A DNA stretch of 64,000 nt, from positions 62,001-126,000 of the forward strand of contig SADC01000245.1 of assembly GCA_004194705.1 (NCBI GenBank), in the 5' to 3' direction. Positions within the stretch are counted from its first letter, which is position 1; the number at the start of each line of letters is the position of its first letter. Source of the DNA: Ditylenchus dipsaci (Eukaryota > Nematoda > Chromadorea > Rhabditida > Anguinidae). Both the position numbers and the translations under genes were made by a program. The notes below the pieces were generated by a model. That model was not told the origin of the DNA. It saw nothing but the letters and a program-made list of their open reading frames with translations, and did not search any database. Below, in pieces: positions 21,609-33,700 of the stretch.

Positions 21609-22451
21609 CCCCCCCCCCACGGGGACTGATCAGGTGGAGGAGATAACTTCATATTCGTGTTTCTCGACCCCGATTTCATGAGAAGCCGGCTGTTTTTTTG
21701 GTTCTGAGAAAAAAAATTTTTCGAACCACAGGGGGGGTATCATGGTTTTTTAGTCAAAATTTGAAAAATTAAAATTGGCGCCTTTTGAATTTAAAAGGGA
21801 TTAAGGGCTGTATAGGGAGGGGAAGGGAATAAAAGGGGGCCACTAATCACACAGGGGCCACTAACAAGAAGATGTTGAACATAGTTTTTGAATACTGGGG
21901 CCTACCGCATAAATAAACTCTGGTATGCATGCTTTTTCATGCATCCAGAGTCACTTTCGAGTGATTTGTGTCTAAGGTATGTGGGTGTGCGCATCTCAAC
22001 TCCAAGCCCCCAAGCCCCCTGCGCCCCCGAAGGGGGCGCATGGGGCTTGAGAGTTAGAGATGCGCGCACACACTTACCTTAGACATGATTCCGAGAAGTA
22101 TTCTTGACCATAAAATGCATATAGAGTCTTTTTTTGCCACGGCCCAGTTGAAAAACATGGTGAGGCAGGCGAAGAATACAAAAATTTTGAATTTTTTAAC
22201 GTTCTGCCATAAAAGTGGCCCCCTTTATTCCCTTCCCTCCCAATACAGCCCTTAATCCCTTTTAAATTCAAAAGGCGCAAATTTAAATTTTTCAAATTTT
22301 GACTAAAAAACCATGATACCCCCCTGTGGTTCGAAAAAAAATTTTTTTCTCAGAACTAAAAAAACGCGCGGCTTTCTCATGAAATCGGGGTCGAGAAACA
22401 CGAATATGAAGTTATCTCCTCCACCTGATCAGTCCCGTGGGGGGGGGGATT
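21609..22451. mobile_element. C/G-tract fold-back element
   Basis: Poly-C run at 21608-21618 and poly-G run at 22437-22448 bound near-perfect arms (GGGGACTGATCAGGTGGAGG and complement). It contains ggctgtatagggaggggaag, the CTCTGGTATGCAT hairpin and a long GC-rich hairpin (21975-22085). No coding content. Confidence 0.8.
21975..22085. repeat. Long GC-rich hairpin, core of the C-tract family
   Basis: About 50-bp stem: TAAGGTATGTGGGTGTGCGC pairs with GCGCGCACACACTTACCTTA around GCGCCCCCGAAGGGGGCGC. The same hairpin recurs at 35405-35520 and 37335-37445, and partly at 9120-9195, 50980-51005 and 63770-63820. Confidence 0.85.
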
Positions 22452-22744
22452 CGTCACTGCAACCCTATTAACTCCCCACCTCTCGTTTTTTGACTAGGAT
22501 TTCAGAGTTAGGGCCATTTTGATTAACAATTTCAAGATTTTTCAATTTCAAGATTTGAATTTTTCAATTTCCAGATTTTTTTGCTTAAAAAAAACTACAT
22601 GGTAGACCGAGAAATCTCCCGATTTTTTCAAATGGTCATAGGTTTTGTCTTGACGTAACCTCCAAAAACTTTTTTGCATATTGATCAGCAGACTTTCTGA
22701 TTCAATCTAACCACAAATGCCACTTTTTCCCTTGGACCCCGTGT

Positions 22745-23410
22745 TGTCGGAAATTCTGCCGTCCAATATTTTGCCGTCTTGCTAAAAATTTTGCCGGCCG
22801 TCCACCGGCCGTCTGCTACTCAATTTTTACATGCCGGACGTACACCGGTCGGCCAAAATAGTAAAACACACATCAAATTTCAAATCAACTGATTTTTAGT
22901 TAAAAAATAAGTCTTTATTTGAAAAATAATACAACAATGGCTCTATTCACTTTTATGGGGCATTATTTCTAGCTTGGGCTCCCTGTTGTTTTTATTCAAA
23001 AAATGCGTTGGTCTCCTGTCTATTATGGTTCTTGTAACACTGTGCTTACAGTGATCATGGTGATTATAGTTAACATGACCACCTTCACAACAACAGGGGC
23101 GACAAGGCATTAAAAGTATGGATGCTGCAGCATAGTAGTAATTGCCGTAAACTCTACCTGATTTAATATATCTATAAATATTGTTGTAAGACCCTTTATA
23201 AACCTTGAAAACCAAAGATTCAAGGGATGGTCTAGGTCTAGTACAAGACAGTCTCAGACGGGCCGGCCGTCCCATCCGAGTATGCCGTTGCCGGCCGTCC
23301 GCCGGCTGACCGAAAAGACGCCCGGCGTGCCGGCCGTCCGACCGTCCGGTTTTTCAGCGCCGTCTGGACGGGACGGGGACGCGACGGTCCCGGCCGAACG
23401 GGCGGTCACT
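22745..23410. mobile_element. GGCCGTCC-rich hAT-type element
   Basis: Both subterminal regions are arrays of GCCGGCCGTCC. The right end is GGGCGGTCACTATG; the matching left tip is missing. The 0.35-kb centre has no clear gene. Related ends lie at 55395-55600 and 62000-62229, where a hAT transposase relic is associated. Confidence 0.6.
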
Positions 23411-24075
23411 ATGATAGGGACCAAGGCGGAAATAAAAAAAAATTGAGCATTAGTAGTCAGACTGAATCCGAAAGTCTGTGATTCAAGTGCAAAAAAACGT
23501 TTTCGAGATCGCGCCCTGACAAAAGTTTGACGTTTTTTTTATTTTCGAAATTTTTAGTCAAAATCTTTTTTTTTGGTGCTCAAAAGTCAATAAGCACTGG
23601 ATAAAATGGCACTTTTTTACGAAAAATGACCAAATTGTACTTTTTTGGCCAGTTGTACTTTTTCAAAATTTCGAGTTATGTACCCTGTATAAAGCTATTT
23701 CTGATACTTTCCTGAATAAAAATTTAATTTTTGAAAAAAATAATTTCGACCAAAATTCAAGTTTTTGCCTGGGGGGAAGACGAATCAAGATTATGGTCAA
23801 TTTTTGGCCAAAAAAGTTTTTCTTCAAATTCAGGTTTTTAGCTAAAGTATCATAAAATAGTTTTTTTATCGTTTTTAGCAAATAAAAATTACTTAAGAGA
23901 AGTTTTAACACTATTCTCAAATTAATATAAAATGCGCTCCCCGAAGTGCATAAGTGCTTGCAATCGACCATGCTGAGCACAAATTCGGTATCAAAATTGA
24001 GCTTTTTTAGCAGAAACAAAAGCTCCGCCAATTCCAAAAATGTAATATAAAAAAATCTTAGACTATGTGGTTAAG
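23411..24075. other. AT-rich repeat debris
   Basis: 23500-23660 matches (inverted) a dispersed repeat with 'ttttagtcaaaatcttttt' also seen near 30050, 33100 and 39600. 23935-24000 carries 'gaccatgctgagcacaaattcgg', found also near 9310, 59100 and 61615. No gene supported. Confidence 0.4.
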
Positions 24076-24287
24076 ATCAAACAGATTATGATGAGGACCA
24101 TCCATTTCCTAGCCATGTGGGACATGGACCGGCAGTTAATGAGTGCAAAGAGGGAGAATGTCCTCTGAAGAATCAGGATTCTTGCACCGCAGACGCCTGC
24201 AAGGATTACCCGCCTAGGAATGCCACCGACATCAAGACTGCTTGGCAGGGGAGCGCTGCCACAAATTTGGCTTTTGTATTTCATTAA
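24076..24287 (+). CDS. Putative terminal exon of a Cys-containing protein
   Basis: An open frame from a possible acceptor (ttaag at 24075, or acag at about 24085) to TAA at 24285-24287 encodes about 70 residues. It begins acidic (DYDEDHPFPSHVGHGP) and carries four Cys in ECKEGECPLKNQDSCTADAC. Composition and even Cys spacing look like a secreted domain rather than random sequence. I found no convincing upstream exon or signal peptide, and the family is not recognised. The overlapping minus frame is less convincing. Confidence 0.35.
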
Positions 24288-24549
24288 GCGATGCGGTAAA
24301 AAATTTTCTTACTTGTCTATTTTAACTAATTATTTTTGTGATTTATTTAGTCGAAGGTATCTAAGTGCAAAGAATTGAAGCACAGATCTTTTGAAAAAGT
24401 TTTTTTTTAAAGTTTCAATTATTATTTCTGTCTTATATATTTGTATGCTGTAAAAAAATATTCATGCACAGTTTGACAGAAGAACCAAGTTTGACGCGTA
24501 AAGGCCATTTTTGTCTATACCTTTATTCGAAAAGAGTGGGGTCGATATA

Positions 24550-25313
24550 CAGGGTGGCCCAACTTTTTCACCCACATTTTTTTTGGCTTAAAGTTTTTGG
24601 ATAGTCATTATTGTTTCATGATCGACCACCCATTCGAAGGCCCTATGTTGCCATTTTGTTTAGAAACGAAATTGCGTTATTATCGTTGACAGTCGGTAAG
24701 ATATAGCTGTTTTAGTAAAAGAATTGATTGTGGCTGTTTTTAAGAATTTAAATTACCGATTGGCATTTTTATTCGTAACAAAAACAGATATATAACAGAA
24801 TAACGAAGACTCAATAAGCATTTGCAAAAGTTCGTTCCATATCCTTATGCCACCAACAGAGGTACATCGATTAAGACGATTTTCATCGACTTCTATTGAT
24901 CGGTCGACCATCTTCTGAAGCAATTCTTGAAAAATGGGATTTTTTCAGTCGGTTCAGATAAATGGTAGATCGGAGGTCGGTAAACTTGACTTTTAATCCA
25001 TTCTCGCGAGAAACAATGGCACAGAGTCAAATCGAGAGATTAAGGCGGCCAAAGAAGATTTGAAGAGCCACGTCTCATACACCGATTTAAAATGGTTTCT
25101 GTCAGACAACTGCGCTCTATTGTGAAAAAAGCCGAAATCAATGCTTCCCCATAAACTTTCATATCTTAGCAGCTGCCAACGATAGTAACACAATTTTGTT
25201 TTTCAACAAAATGGCAAGCATAGGGCTTTCGAATGAGGATCGATTATGAAAAAACATGTCTATTCAAGAAATTTGCGCCAAAAAAATGAAGGAGAAAAAG
25301 CTGGGCCACCCTG
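24550..25313. mobile_element. Mariner-type element with CAGGGTGGCCC ends
   Basis: Flanked by TA, ends CAGGGTGGCCCAACTTTTTC and GAAAAAGCTGGGCCACCCTG. Arms pair deep into the element (CGAAGGCCCTATG / CATAGGGCTTTCG). The centre has fragments on the minus strand that may be transposase remnants but are too degraded to prove. Confidence 0.8.
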
Positions 25314-25404
25314 TACAACAATACAGGCATAAAATAAGCAGATTTTTATTTTAAAAAATAGCTGCAAAAAGTCGATTAGCTGCAAAAAAGTCTGGTGCTA
25401 TTGT

Positions 25405-25800
25405 AATATAGCCCCCCCCCCCAAACCGACATTTCTAGGAATGGTCAAAAACCATTTTTATACAACAATTTGCCATAAAAAGACTAGAAAAACAATTTGA
25501 ATAGGATTACGGGCTGTATTGGGAGGGGAAGGCAAAAATATAGGGGACGCTTTTCGAGATGGTTGAGATCCTTAGAGTATTAATTCTCTAAGCGTCTAAG
25601 GGCACTTACAAACCAAGGAACTTGTGGTACAGGCAAAAGCATAAGTACTTTCAATGGACTAAGCCGATCAGTAGGGTGCACCCAGCGGGTTCGCACCTAA
25701 GCCTAGCACTTTTTGAGTGCTAGGCTAAATTTTTGGTGCTGGGCCTCTGGCCTGGTCTTGTAGAACAAGTGGAAATGCTACTCGGTGAAAAATAAAGATG
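25405..25800. repeat. C-tract fold-back family, half copy
   Basis: Begins with a poly-C run and matches the outer arm of the 35100-36079 element in reverse, including gggctgtattgggaggggaag and the inner hairpin CCTAGCACTTTTTGAGTGCTAGG. The opposite arm is missing. Confidence 0.65.
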
Positions 25801-26377
25801 ATAGTAGCGTCAAAAGTCTTTTAGCTGCAAAAAAGCTGTGCCCATTATGTTTGTCAGGGTAGTGCGTGATCATGAGGCCACAATTTAAACCAATGTCAAG
25901 TAGTCTTCGGTCTTACGTGGTGAAAATTTGTTTTTTTTCTCAAATTTGTCTTTTTGAAAAAAATATGAGAGAACTGGTTTGAAATAATTTTTTCCATGTT
26001 TTAATACACACATGGAAACCTAGGGCCACTTCCAACAGCCAAACAGCAGTAGCAATGACAGATAAAAAAACAAAGAATAGTATCAATATAGTGTGTGCAA
26101 ACAGATGTGTGCAAAACTATTTTTATTGGGAAACCCAAATAAGATCAGTGTTGAAACAAAGGTCAATTTACTTTTCTTTCTCTAAAAGTTTCTTTTTTAT
26201 AGAATATTTATAGCGTCTATATTGCTTAAGTCTTACTTCCGTTGTCTTCTCTTTTAGTTTTAACAAAAATGAACAATCAGGTGGATTTAGTTTGAAATTT
26301 TCTTTTGAATTTATGTGCAATATTATCAAAGGCTATAGTTGATTTGCGTCCTCAGAATGCTGAATAACCGTATATCT
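25801..26377. other. No supported feature
   Basis: AT-rich intergenic DNA. I found no ORF with recognisable content and no long inverted repeat. Confidence 0.35.
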
Positions 26378-26575
26378 TCTAATAAGGCCCATGGGCCTTA
26401 TTAGAATATTTCCGGAAATTTTTCACTTGTGGCATTGTGTTTTTAGCCAGGAAAGTCCCGACATTCTTGGGCTTACAACCACTCAAAAAATAGCGTTCCT
26501 TAGCTACATTTTAAGCGGTTGTGTGCCTGAAAATGATGAATTTTTCATAGCTTAAACACAATGCCACAAGTCAAA
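26378..26575. repeat. Eroded pogo-type MITE
   Basis: Carries CTTCTAATAAGGCCC followed at once by GGGCCTTATTAG, and the pair GGCATTGTGTTTTT / AACACAATGCCA also found in the 52812-53052 MITE. Confidence 0.5.
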
Positions 26576-26941
26576 TGGTTCGAAACGGAAATCAAAAAGG
26601 AAAAAAAAAACATCGAAAAAAGACTGATTCTTTTGCTATCACTTTTCAAGTTTCAGGCCATATTTTGACAGAATTCAGAAATTATGATATTAATGTTGCT
26701 AATCCAACTTTTAATTTTGCACAAGTTTGTCCAAGGTCGCAACACCGAGTTTTCGACAAAATATGGCTCTAATATCACATTGAAAAGACAAAAAGCGTAG
26801 GATTAATCCTTTCGTGTCGACTATCTCCTTAACAGCTTTTATCCTCCCTTTAATTATTTACGCCCTCAAATTTATATAGCCCTTTTTTCATCCCTTTTTT
26901 GTTGCAATTTTTTGCATTTTTTTGCATTTTTGTACTAGCAT

Positions 26942-27125
26942 GTAGCCCAGATCTTGGCTTCTAATGAGCTATCAAACTTGCCTGAACGATCTAGAAAATG
27001 ACAATATTTAGAGGTTTCAAAAAAACTGTCATCTTTCTAAAAATTATTTGAAACCTCAAATTCTCGTCATTTTCAAACCTTCCAGAACAGTTTGATAGCT
27101 CATTAGAAATTCAAGATCCAGGGCT
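26942..27125. mobile_element. Palindromic MITE
   Basis: Arms GTAGCCCAGATCTTGG / CCAGGGCTAC through 'aatgagctatcaaacttg' and its complement 'cagtttgatagctcatt'. Confidence 0.7.
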
Positions 27126-27189
27126 ACACGCTGGTATAAAAACATTTATAAAATTGCAACAAATTTTGAAGAAAAATGGCTATTAAAAA

Positions 27190-27400
27190 AAGTAACCTGG
27201 ATTTCAGCCATTTAATCAGCTATGAAACTCCGCTGAGTAGTTTGAGAAACGTAGAGATCAGAACGTTTCAAAAATAGCTTAAGACGTATTTTTAGGGGTT
27301 TTTTTCTTATTTTGAAACTTTCTGGTCTCTACATTTCTTAAACTACCCAATGGAATATGATAGCTGACTTGAAAGCTAAGCTCCAGAGCTACAAGAAAAA
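27190..27400. mobile_element. Palindromic MITE
   Basis: Arms pair GTAGTTTGAGAAACGTAGAG with its complement near 27330, and 'atcagctatgaaactcc' with 'tgatagctgac' further out. It lies back to back with the 26942-27125 element. Confidence 0.6.
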
Positions 27401-27733
27401 CATAAAAATTCAAAAAAAAGTAACAAAAATTCATAGAATAATGGCCTTATAAAATTGAGAATGAAAAAAAGTAAATTAGAGGAAGAAATTCAGTCTTTTG
27501 AGAGTGCATTTCAAACTAGCCCCTCTCCCCTCCGTCAGAATTTATTGGCCGCGGCTCTGGGGATAGGACGAGGATATTTAATACTAGCGCCGAATTTCGT
27601 TATTTTGGGCACATGTTATCTTTTTGAGAACGGAATTTATTCATCTAGTGAATAAGGCATCAAAAGTAGACTTTGAAATATGAACAATTGTTGCCACATT
27701 TTTACTTGCTTTATCGACAATTTATTATTTTAG

Positions 27734-30700
27734 CAAGATGTACTCGAGCATAGGCAATCCTGTGCCATAATCGGTGCTGGTATTAGTGGGCTAGCATCAG
27801 CCAGATGGGCTTTGCTATATGGCTTGAAACCTGTCCTTTTTGAGCGATCCTCTTCAATCGGTGGCAAATGGAGGTACACTTCAGATCCATCACAATGTAT
27901 GTTTTCAGCCAAAGAGCTACCCAAAAAAGTGAAAAAATTATCAATTTTAGTGTCTGTAATGAAAAGCACAGTGTTGAACACATCCAAAGAAATGACTGCT
28001 TTTTCCGACTTTCCCCCTCCGACCATTTCCCTCCATATATGCAGCACCCTCAAATGTTGGAGTACCTGGAAATGTATGCTGAACACAACCACCTGCTCAA
28101 ATATGTTCGTTTTGAGACTACAGTGCTCAACATTGCTCGATCAAACACTCATTACAAAGACGGCACATGGGTGGTTAACTATAGAACAAAATCTGACCCT
28201 AGCCAACAAGAAGAAATTTTCGACTGTGTTCTACTGGCCCAAGGACCTCATGCAAGAAAGAATCTGCCGAAATGGCCAAATATGGAAAATTTTGAAGGAA
28301 GAGTAATACATTCTCAAGACTATAAGGATTTTCACGGCTTTGAGGATGCAGTTAATGTGGTTGTGGCATTGGTAACTCTGCTGGGGACATTGCTGTGGAT
28401 CTTAGTCGAGTCAGTCAACAGGTTGGGTTTTGATATTTGAGTGATTTTGTGGAACATCTATTTATTTTCTTTCCTCAACTGCCACAAAATGTATCAAAAA
28501 TGCCGCATTTTCTCTGATAGAATTCTAACCCACCACCACACACCCCCCCCCCTTCACAAACCAAGTTTTGTGTTTTTGAATGTGGATTTAGAGCTATAAT
28601 TTGACGACAACTCGGCGCTGCAATGTCCGACATTAAAATTACAAATGTGAAATCTGTAACTCCACCTGAAAAACATGCTCTACAAAAGAGTTAGGTCAAA
28701 ATTTGAGGTAAAAACCGGTGGTTGAGAATTACAGAAAACTACTTTTAAAATCTCGAAAATTCTAAAGATTTTTGAGCTTCATAACCTCCCGCTTTAACTA
28801 AGGCTATGAAATGATTCAGGTTTCAACCAGTGTGGTATCAGCTAATGTCTAACTTTTCTAGTCAGGCGCACGGTTGAGTTAATGGTCAAGCACTACACAC
28901 TTTTTTAAAACTTGAAAATTTCAATTTTTCACATGACAAAGTTTTTCAGACCTACATAAGCACAAGACGAGGTTCATGGGTGGTCAGCCGTCTTGGAGCT
29001 AGAGGTATACCTATTGATATGCAGGTAGGAAAAGAAACATTTTAAAAAGAAGCTATTCATTTTTTAGTTTACTACGCGTTTTTTGAGGAGCTACTTGCCT
29101 TGCTTGGTACCTCAGTCGATTTTAGACTGGCTGGGAGAAAGCAAATTACAATCTCGTTTTGATCATGCCAAATACGGACTTATACCTAAGCACAGACTAA
29201 GTCAACAACAAGTGACCATGAATGATGAATTGCCTGGTAGAATAATCTGTGGGGCGATAATTGTAAAGGTGAGTGAAAAACTAAAAACTAACAAGGGACA
29301 TTCATGAACCGGCAAATTAGATTTGACTATTCTGATAAGTCTATCTTAGCCGATTCACTAGAATTTCAATATTACCGGGCCATGGCAAAAAAATATATAT
29401 TCTGGAAGCTCGGAAATTTTCGAAATGTGTACAAAATTACCATGGTCCTCTTGTCGATTTTCATAACATATTTTCCAGCAGTCCTAGATCTATATAGTGA
29501 TACACCCAAAAGTTCGATTTCTACCTGGATGCAACTTTTTTTTTACAAAAATGGGCTAAAATGTGTTGGAGCCGGCTCAGGATCGAACTTCTAAAAATTT
29601 CCCTATAGCGAACCCTGACTGCTAAAAATGTTTTCGAAAATAAACAGAGGAGGACCAAAGCAGTTTTAGGAGTGATGTTTTTCGAAAAAGGGGCGAAGAT
29701 TGCACTAGAAAACACTAGTACAAACTTAGGGCTACCTAACAGTATTATCACTTTGAGCAAAAGTATTTAATATTTTGCCTCTTTGATTAAAAGAAAAAAA
29801 TTGGCGCGCAATTTTCCGGAGCAATTTTTGCCCCACCTTTTCAATTCTCCAGATTTTATTTTTTTTCTTGCCACATTTTTTTTATCTTTTTAATTACATT
29901 TTTATATTATTTTTTTTGGCCGGTAATATAAAAATTTTATATCGAAAATTGATTACACTTCACAATGTGGACTTATTACAAAGATGGGAATGAAATTTTT
30001 GGAAAAAAGTACATTTGGCCAAAGCAAGTACAATTTGGTCATTTTTCGTTAAAAAGGCATTGTATCCAGTACTTATTGCCTTTCGAAACGAAAAAAAAGA
30101 TTTTGACGTAAAACTTCAAAAATAAAAAAGATTTGGTTTCCGAAAAAATGTACAAATTTTGAAAAGTACGATTCTCATCCCTGACTTATCAGAATAGTCG
30201 AGTTGAAGTTTCCAGCTCGTGGATGTCTCTTGTAAGTCAATAATAAATCTGTTTTTAGCCGAACATTAGCTACTTTACACCCAACGGAGTGATTTGGGAA
30301 GATGGCTCTACCACTCAACCTGTTGATAATGTCATTCTTTGCACAGGCTATCGCCCCACCTTTGACCTTGTTGAAGATGGAAAGCTGATCAGGGTGACGG
30401 AAAATAAATCTTGCCTCTACAAGCATATGTATCCAGCAGAGTTACTCTGCGGAGGCGACTTTGATCTAAACAATAAGGTACCGTATTTCTATAATTGAAT
30501 CCCGTATATAAAAGAAAGGGGTACCTGAAAATTATTGAAACGGGGAGGGGGGGGGGGGTATTCCCAAGATATAATCTTCGATATAACAACTCTCCTGATG
30601 TATCGAGCTTGTCCCCAGGGATGCCGTTATTATCCAGGTTCGAATATAGCAAAATACTTACTTTATTACCGAAATTCAACATGCGTAGAGTTTTTTTTAA

Positions 30701-33700
30701 TTAAAAACTTTTTTGGTTGATAGATAGGTCGGGGCAGGTATTCAAAAACCCGGATCAGGATCAAGGACAATCTTTGATTTCTGATCCGTATTCAGCAGTC
30801 AGAGCAGGATAAAGAATAATCCTTGATCTCATTGAGAAGAAAGATCAGAATGACAGAAAATCTTTGATCCTAAAAGTCTGATGCAGCTTGATCCAGCCTC
30901 ATCCACCCTGATCCGGCTTGATCCATCTGTAAGACTGAAGCCTTAGTTTGGCCTCATGAGGGTGGACCAGGCTGGATAAGGCCAGATCAAGCCGGATCAG
31001 TGGTGTATGATGCCGGATCAGGCCGAATCAGGCTAGATCAGCCTACTTGTCTTAAAAAGTAGTCTTAAAAATGCTAAATCCGAAATAATCTTGTACTCAG
31101 ACCCAGGATCATGATCAAATATAGTCTTTGATCCGTGATCCGTATTCAGATTATCCTTGATCCTGATTCAGGGTCTGAATGCCTGCCCAGCATCCCAGAA
31201 TCTCAGTGTTCTAAGAAAGCCTCAAACTCTTCTCAAAGATTACAACATATAAAAATGTAGTTTTGTAGCTTCAAGCACCAAAAGCCCCTTCTTTGGCCAT
31301 AATTGGATTAGTGCATGCAAGTGGTGCCATCACATCTGTGGTGGAAATGCAGGCCCGCCTTTTCTTCCACTATTTCTGTGGAGATCTGTCTGGACAACAA
31401 CCAGAGCTGAAGCCGTGGCTGAGGTAGCGAAGAATGAACAAGCAAGACGTCTTAAATATGTCAACAGTCCTCGCTACACCTTCCAAGTTTGTTTTATACA
31501 TATTTGGGAACTAATGCTGTTAGGGTTTAATGGGGTTTAACTGTTGGAGGTCAATTTTTTTCACGATTTAATGAGTCTTCATAAGTTTCTATACACTAAC
31601 AACGATTTTAAGAAAAATTTAAGCTCATTTTATACCACATAATGGCATCTTTTAGAAAAAAAATTAACTAAAATTTAACTCTTTGCCTTAAAGCATGGTT
31701 AACTATCTTATACAGTCGAGTCCCGCTAACCCGGCACCCAAAAAGTTCGTTCCCGCCTTGGGTCCGAAACTTTTTTTAACCCAATTTTCGAAGTATTTTT
31801 TCAATTGTGTTTTTACTGTCTGATAGCAAATATCGTGAGGATTCCGATTTTGCCGATCGTTTTTCAAAAACCTAATATTTTTGGCTCTAAAAGACCAAAA
31901 CCCCGCTAACCCGGCACCCTTTTTAAAAATATGGTGCCGGGTTAGCGGGGTTTTGGTCTTTTAGAGCCAAAAATATTAGGTTTTTGAAAAACGATCGGCA
32001 AAATCGGAATCCTCACGATATTTGCTATCAGACTGTAAAAACACAATTGAAAAAATACTTCGAAAATTGGGTTAAAAAAAGTTTCGGACCCAAGGCGGGA
32101 ACGAACTTTTTGGGGTGCCGGGTTAGCGGGACTCGACTGTATGTAGGTATTGTATTAGGTTGGTGCATAAGTTTTAAACCATACAAAAGACGTTTTTTGC
32201 AAAAACGAAAATTTCTCTTATAACAAAATCCAAACAATAGGTTTTGTAGCCCTGAATCTCCTCTTTCAAATGGCATATTTAACTTAGCTTGATTATTCTG
32301 GATAACTCACCATTTGGGTCCAAACACTTTTCTGGTCATTTTGAGAAGGTTACCCGCGTTTTCATCACTTTAACTGGTCAAATGTTTTATTGAATTTTAA
32401 TCGTCATAACAATATGTTATCACCATGTTGTAGCGCAGCTCAAGAGCTACAAAATGCACTTTACAGAATGATTTTTTGAAATCTGAGTGTTGGTATATGG
32501 CTTTTTAGAAAAAATAGATTTTCTGAAAAAATGGCCAAAATCCAAGTTTTTCCAATTTTTCAAATTTTGGCCATTTTTCAGAAAATCTATTTTTTCTAAA
32601 ATGCCATATATCAACACTCAGATTTCAAAAAATCATTCTGTAAAGTGCATTTTGTAGCTCTTGAGCTGCGCTACAACATGGTGATAACATATTGTTATGA
32701 CGATTAAAATTCAATAAAACATTTGACCAGTGAAAGTGATGAAAACGCTGGTCAACTTCACAAAATGACTGGACAAGTGTTTGGAGCCAAATGGTGACTT
32801 ATCTAAAATAATCAAGCTAAAAGCAATATGCCATTTTAAAGAAGAGAGTCAGGGCTACAAAACCTATTGTTTGGATTTTGTTATAAGAGAAATTTTCGTT
32901 TTGCAAAAAAAAGTCTTTTGTATGGTTTAAAACTTATGCACCAACCTAATACTATGTTTTAAGTTGCTGAAACTGGCCGTCAAAGTTTCAAAAATCAGGG
33001 CTGCTATCTCAAAATTTAAAAAAAGCACATTTGGTCAAAAAACAAGAATTTGAAGGAAAAAGTTCATTTTATCTAGTGCTTATTGCTATTTTCAGCGAAG
33101 AAAAAAGATTTTGACTAAATTTTCAAAAATAAAAAAAAATTATTGGGAGTCCCAAAAAAGGACAAATCTTTTTCCCGTTTAAAACGCATTTTAACAAGAG
33201 TTTTAGCTTAGCACTTTGAATTTCGTCGTATTTCTGCGAAAAAGAAACCACAAAAATGTGTTTAGAGAAGAATTTTTTTTTGAAAAAAGTTGACCTTCAG
33301 GGGGGCAACAGCATTAGTTCCATATTTTGATATAATAAATATACAAGATGGCGCAAAACAGACATGTATCACTGACAGTGCAATCAGAATAATCAGGTGG
33401 ATATCTGTACAGTCAAACCACTATTAACAGCCATCTTAAGGGACCGGCCTTTGGCTGGTGGATAACCGAGGAAGGCAGCCGACTGTGGAGTCAAATGACA
33501 AAAAAGGGCAATCTCAACCAAATAAAGAAAGTTTTTGGTAACACTTAACTGCGCAGTCAAATGACAAAAAAGGCTAATCTCAGTCGGATAAAGTAAATTT
33601 GTTCTGGCGGTTACTGGGCTGGCGGCCGATAACCGAGGTTTGACTGTCCTTTGTAGGCAACAAGAACCTAGTTTTTTTTTCTAAATATTTTATCAAAAAA

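Noticed and set aside
27455..27655. First coding exon of FMO
   Set aside because: Its 66-codon frame has no FMO N-terminal features and ends in a stop without a clear donor; the true first exon is not located.
28560..28580. Poly-C run in FMO intron 2 as another C-tract fold-back element
   Set aside because: No matching G tract or inverted arms found nearby.
29304..29594. 96-codon frame in FMO intron 4 as an extra exon
   Set aside because: Not part of the FMO family alignment; exons 4 and 5 join in phase without it, and it lies inside an inverted-repeat element.
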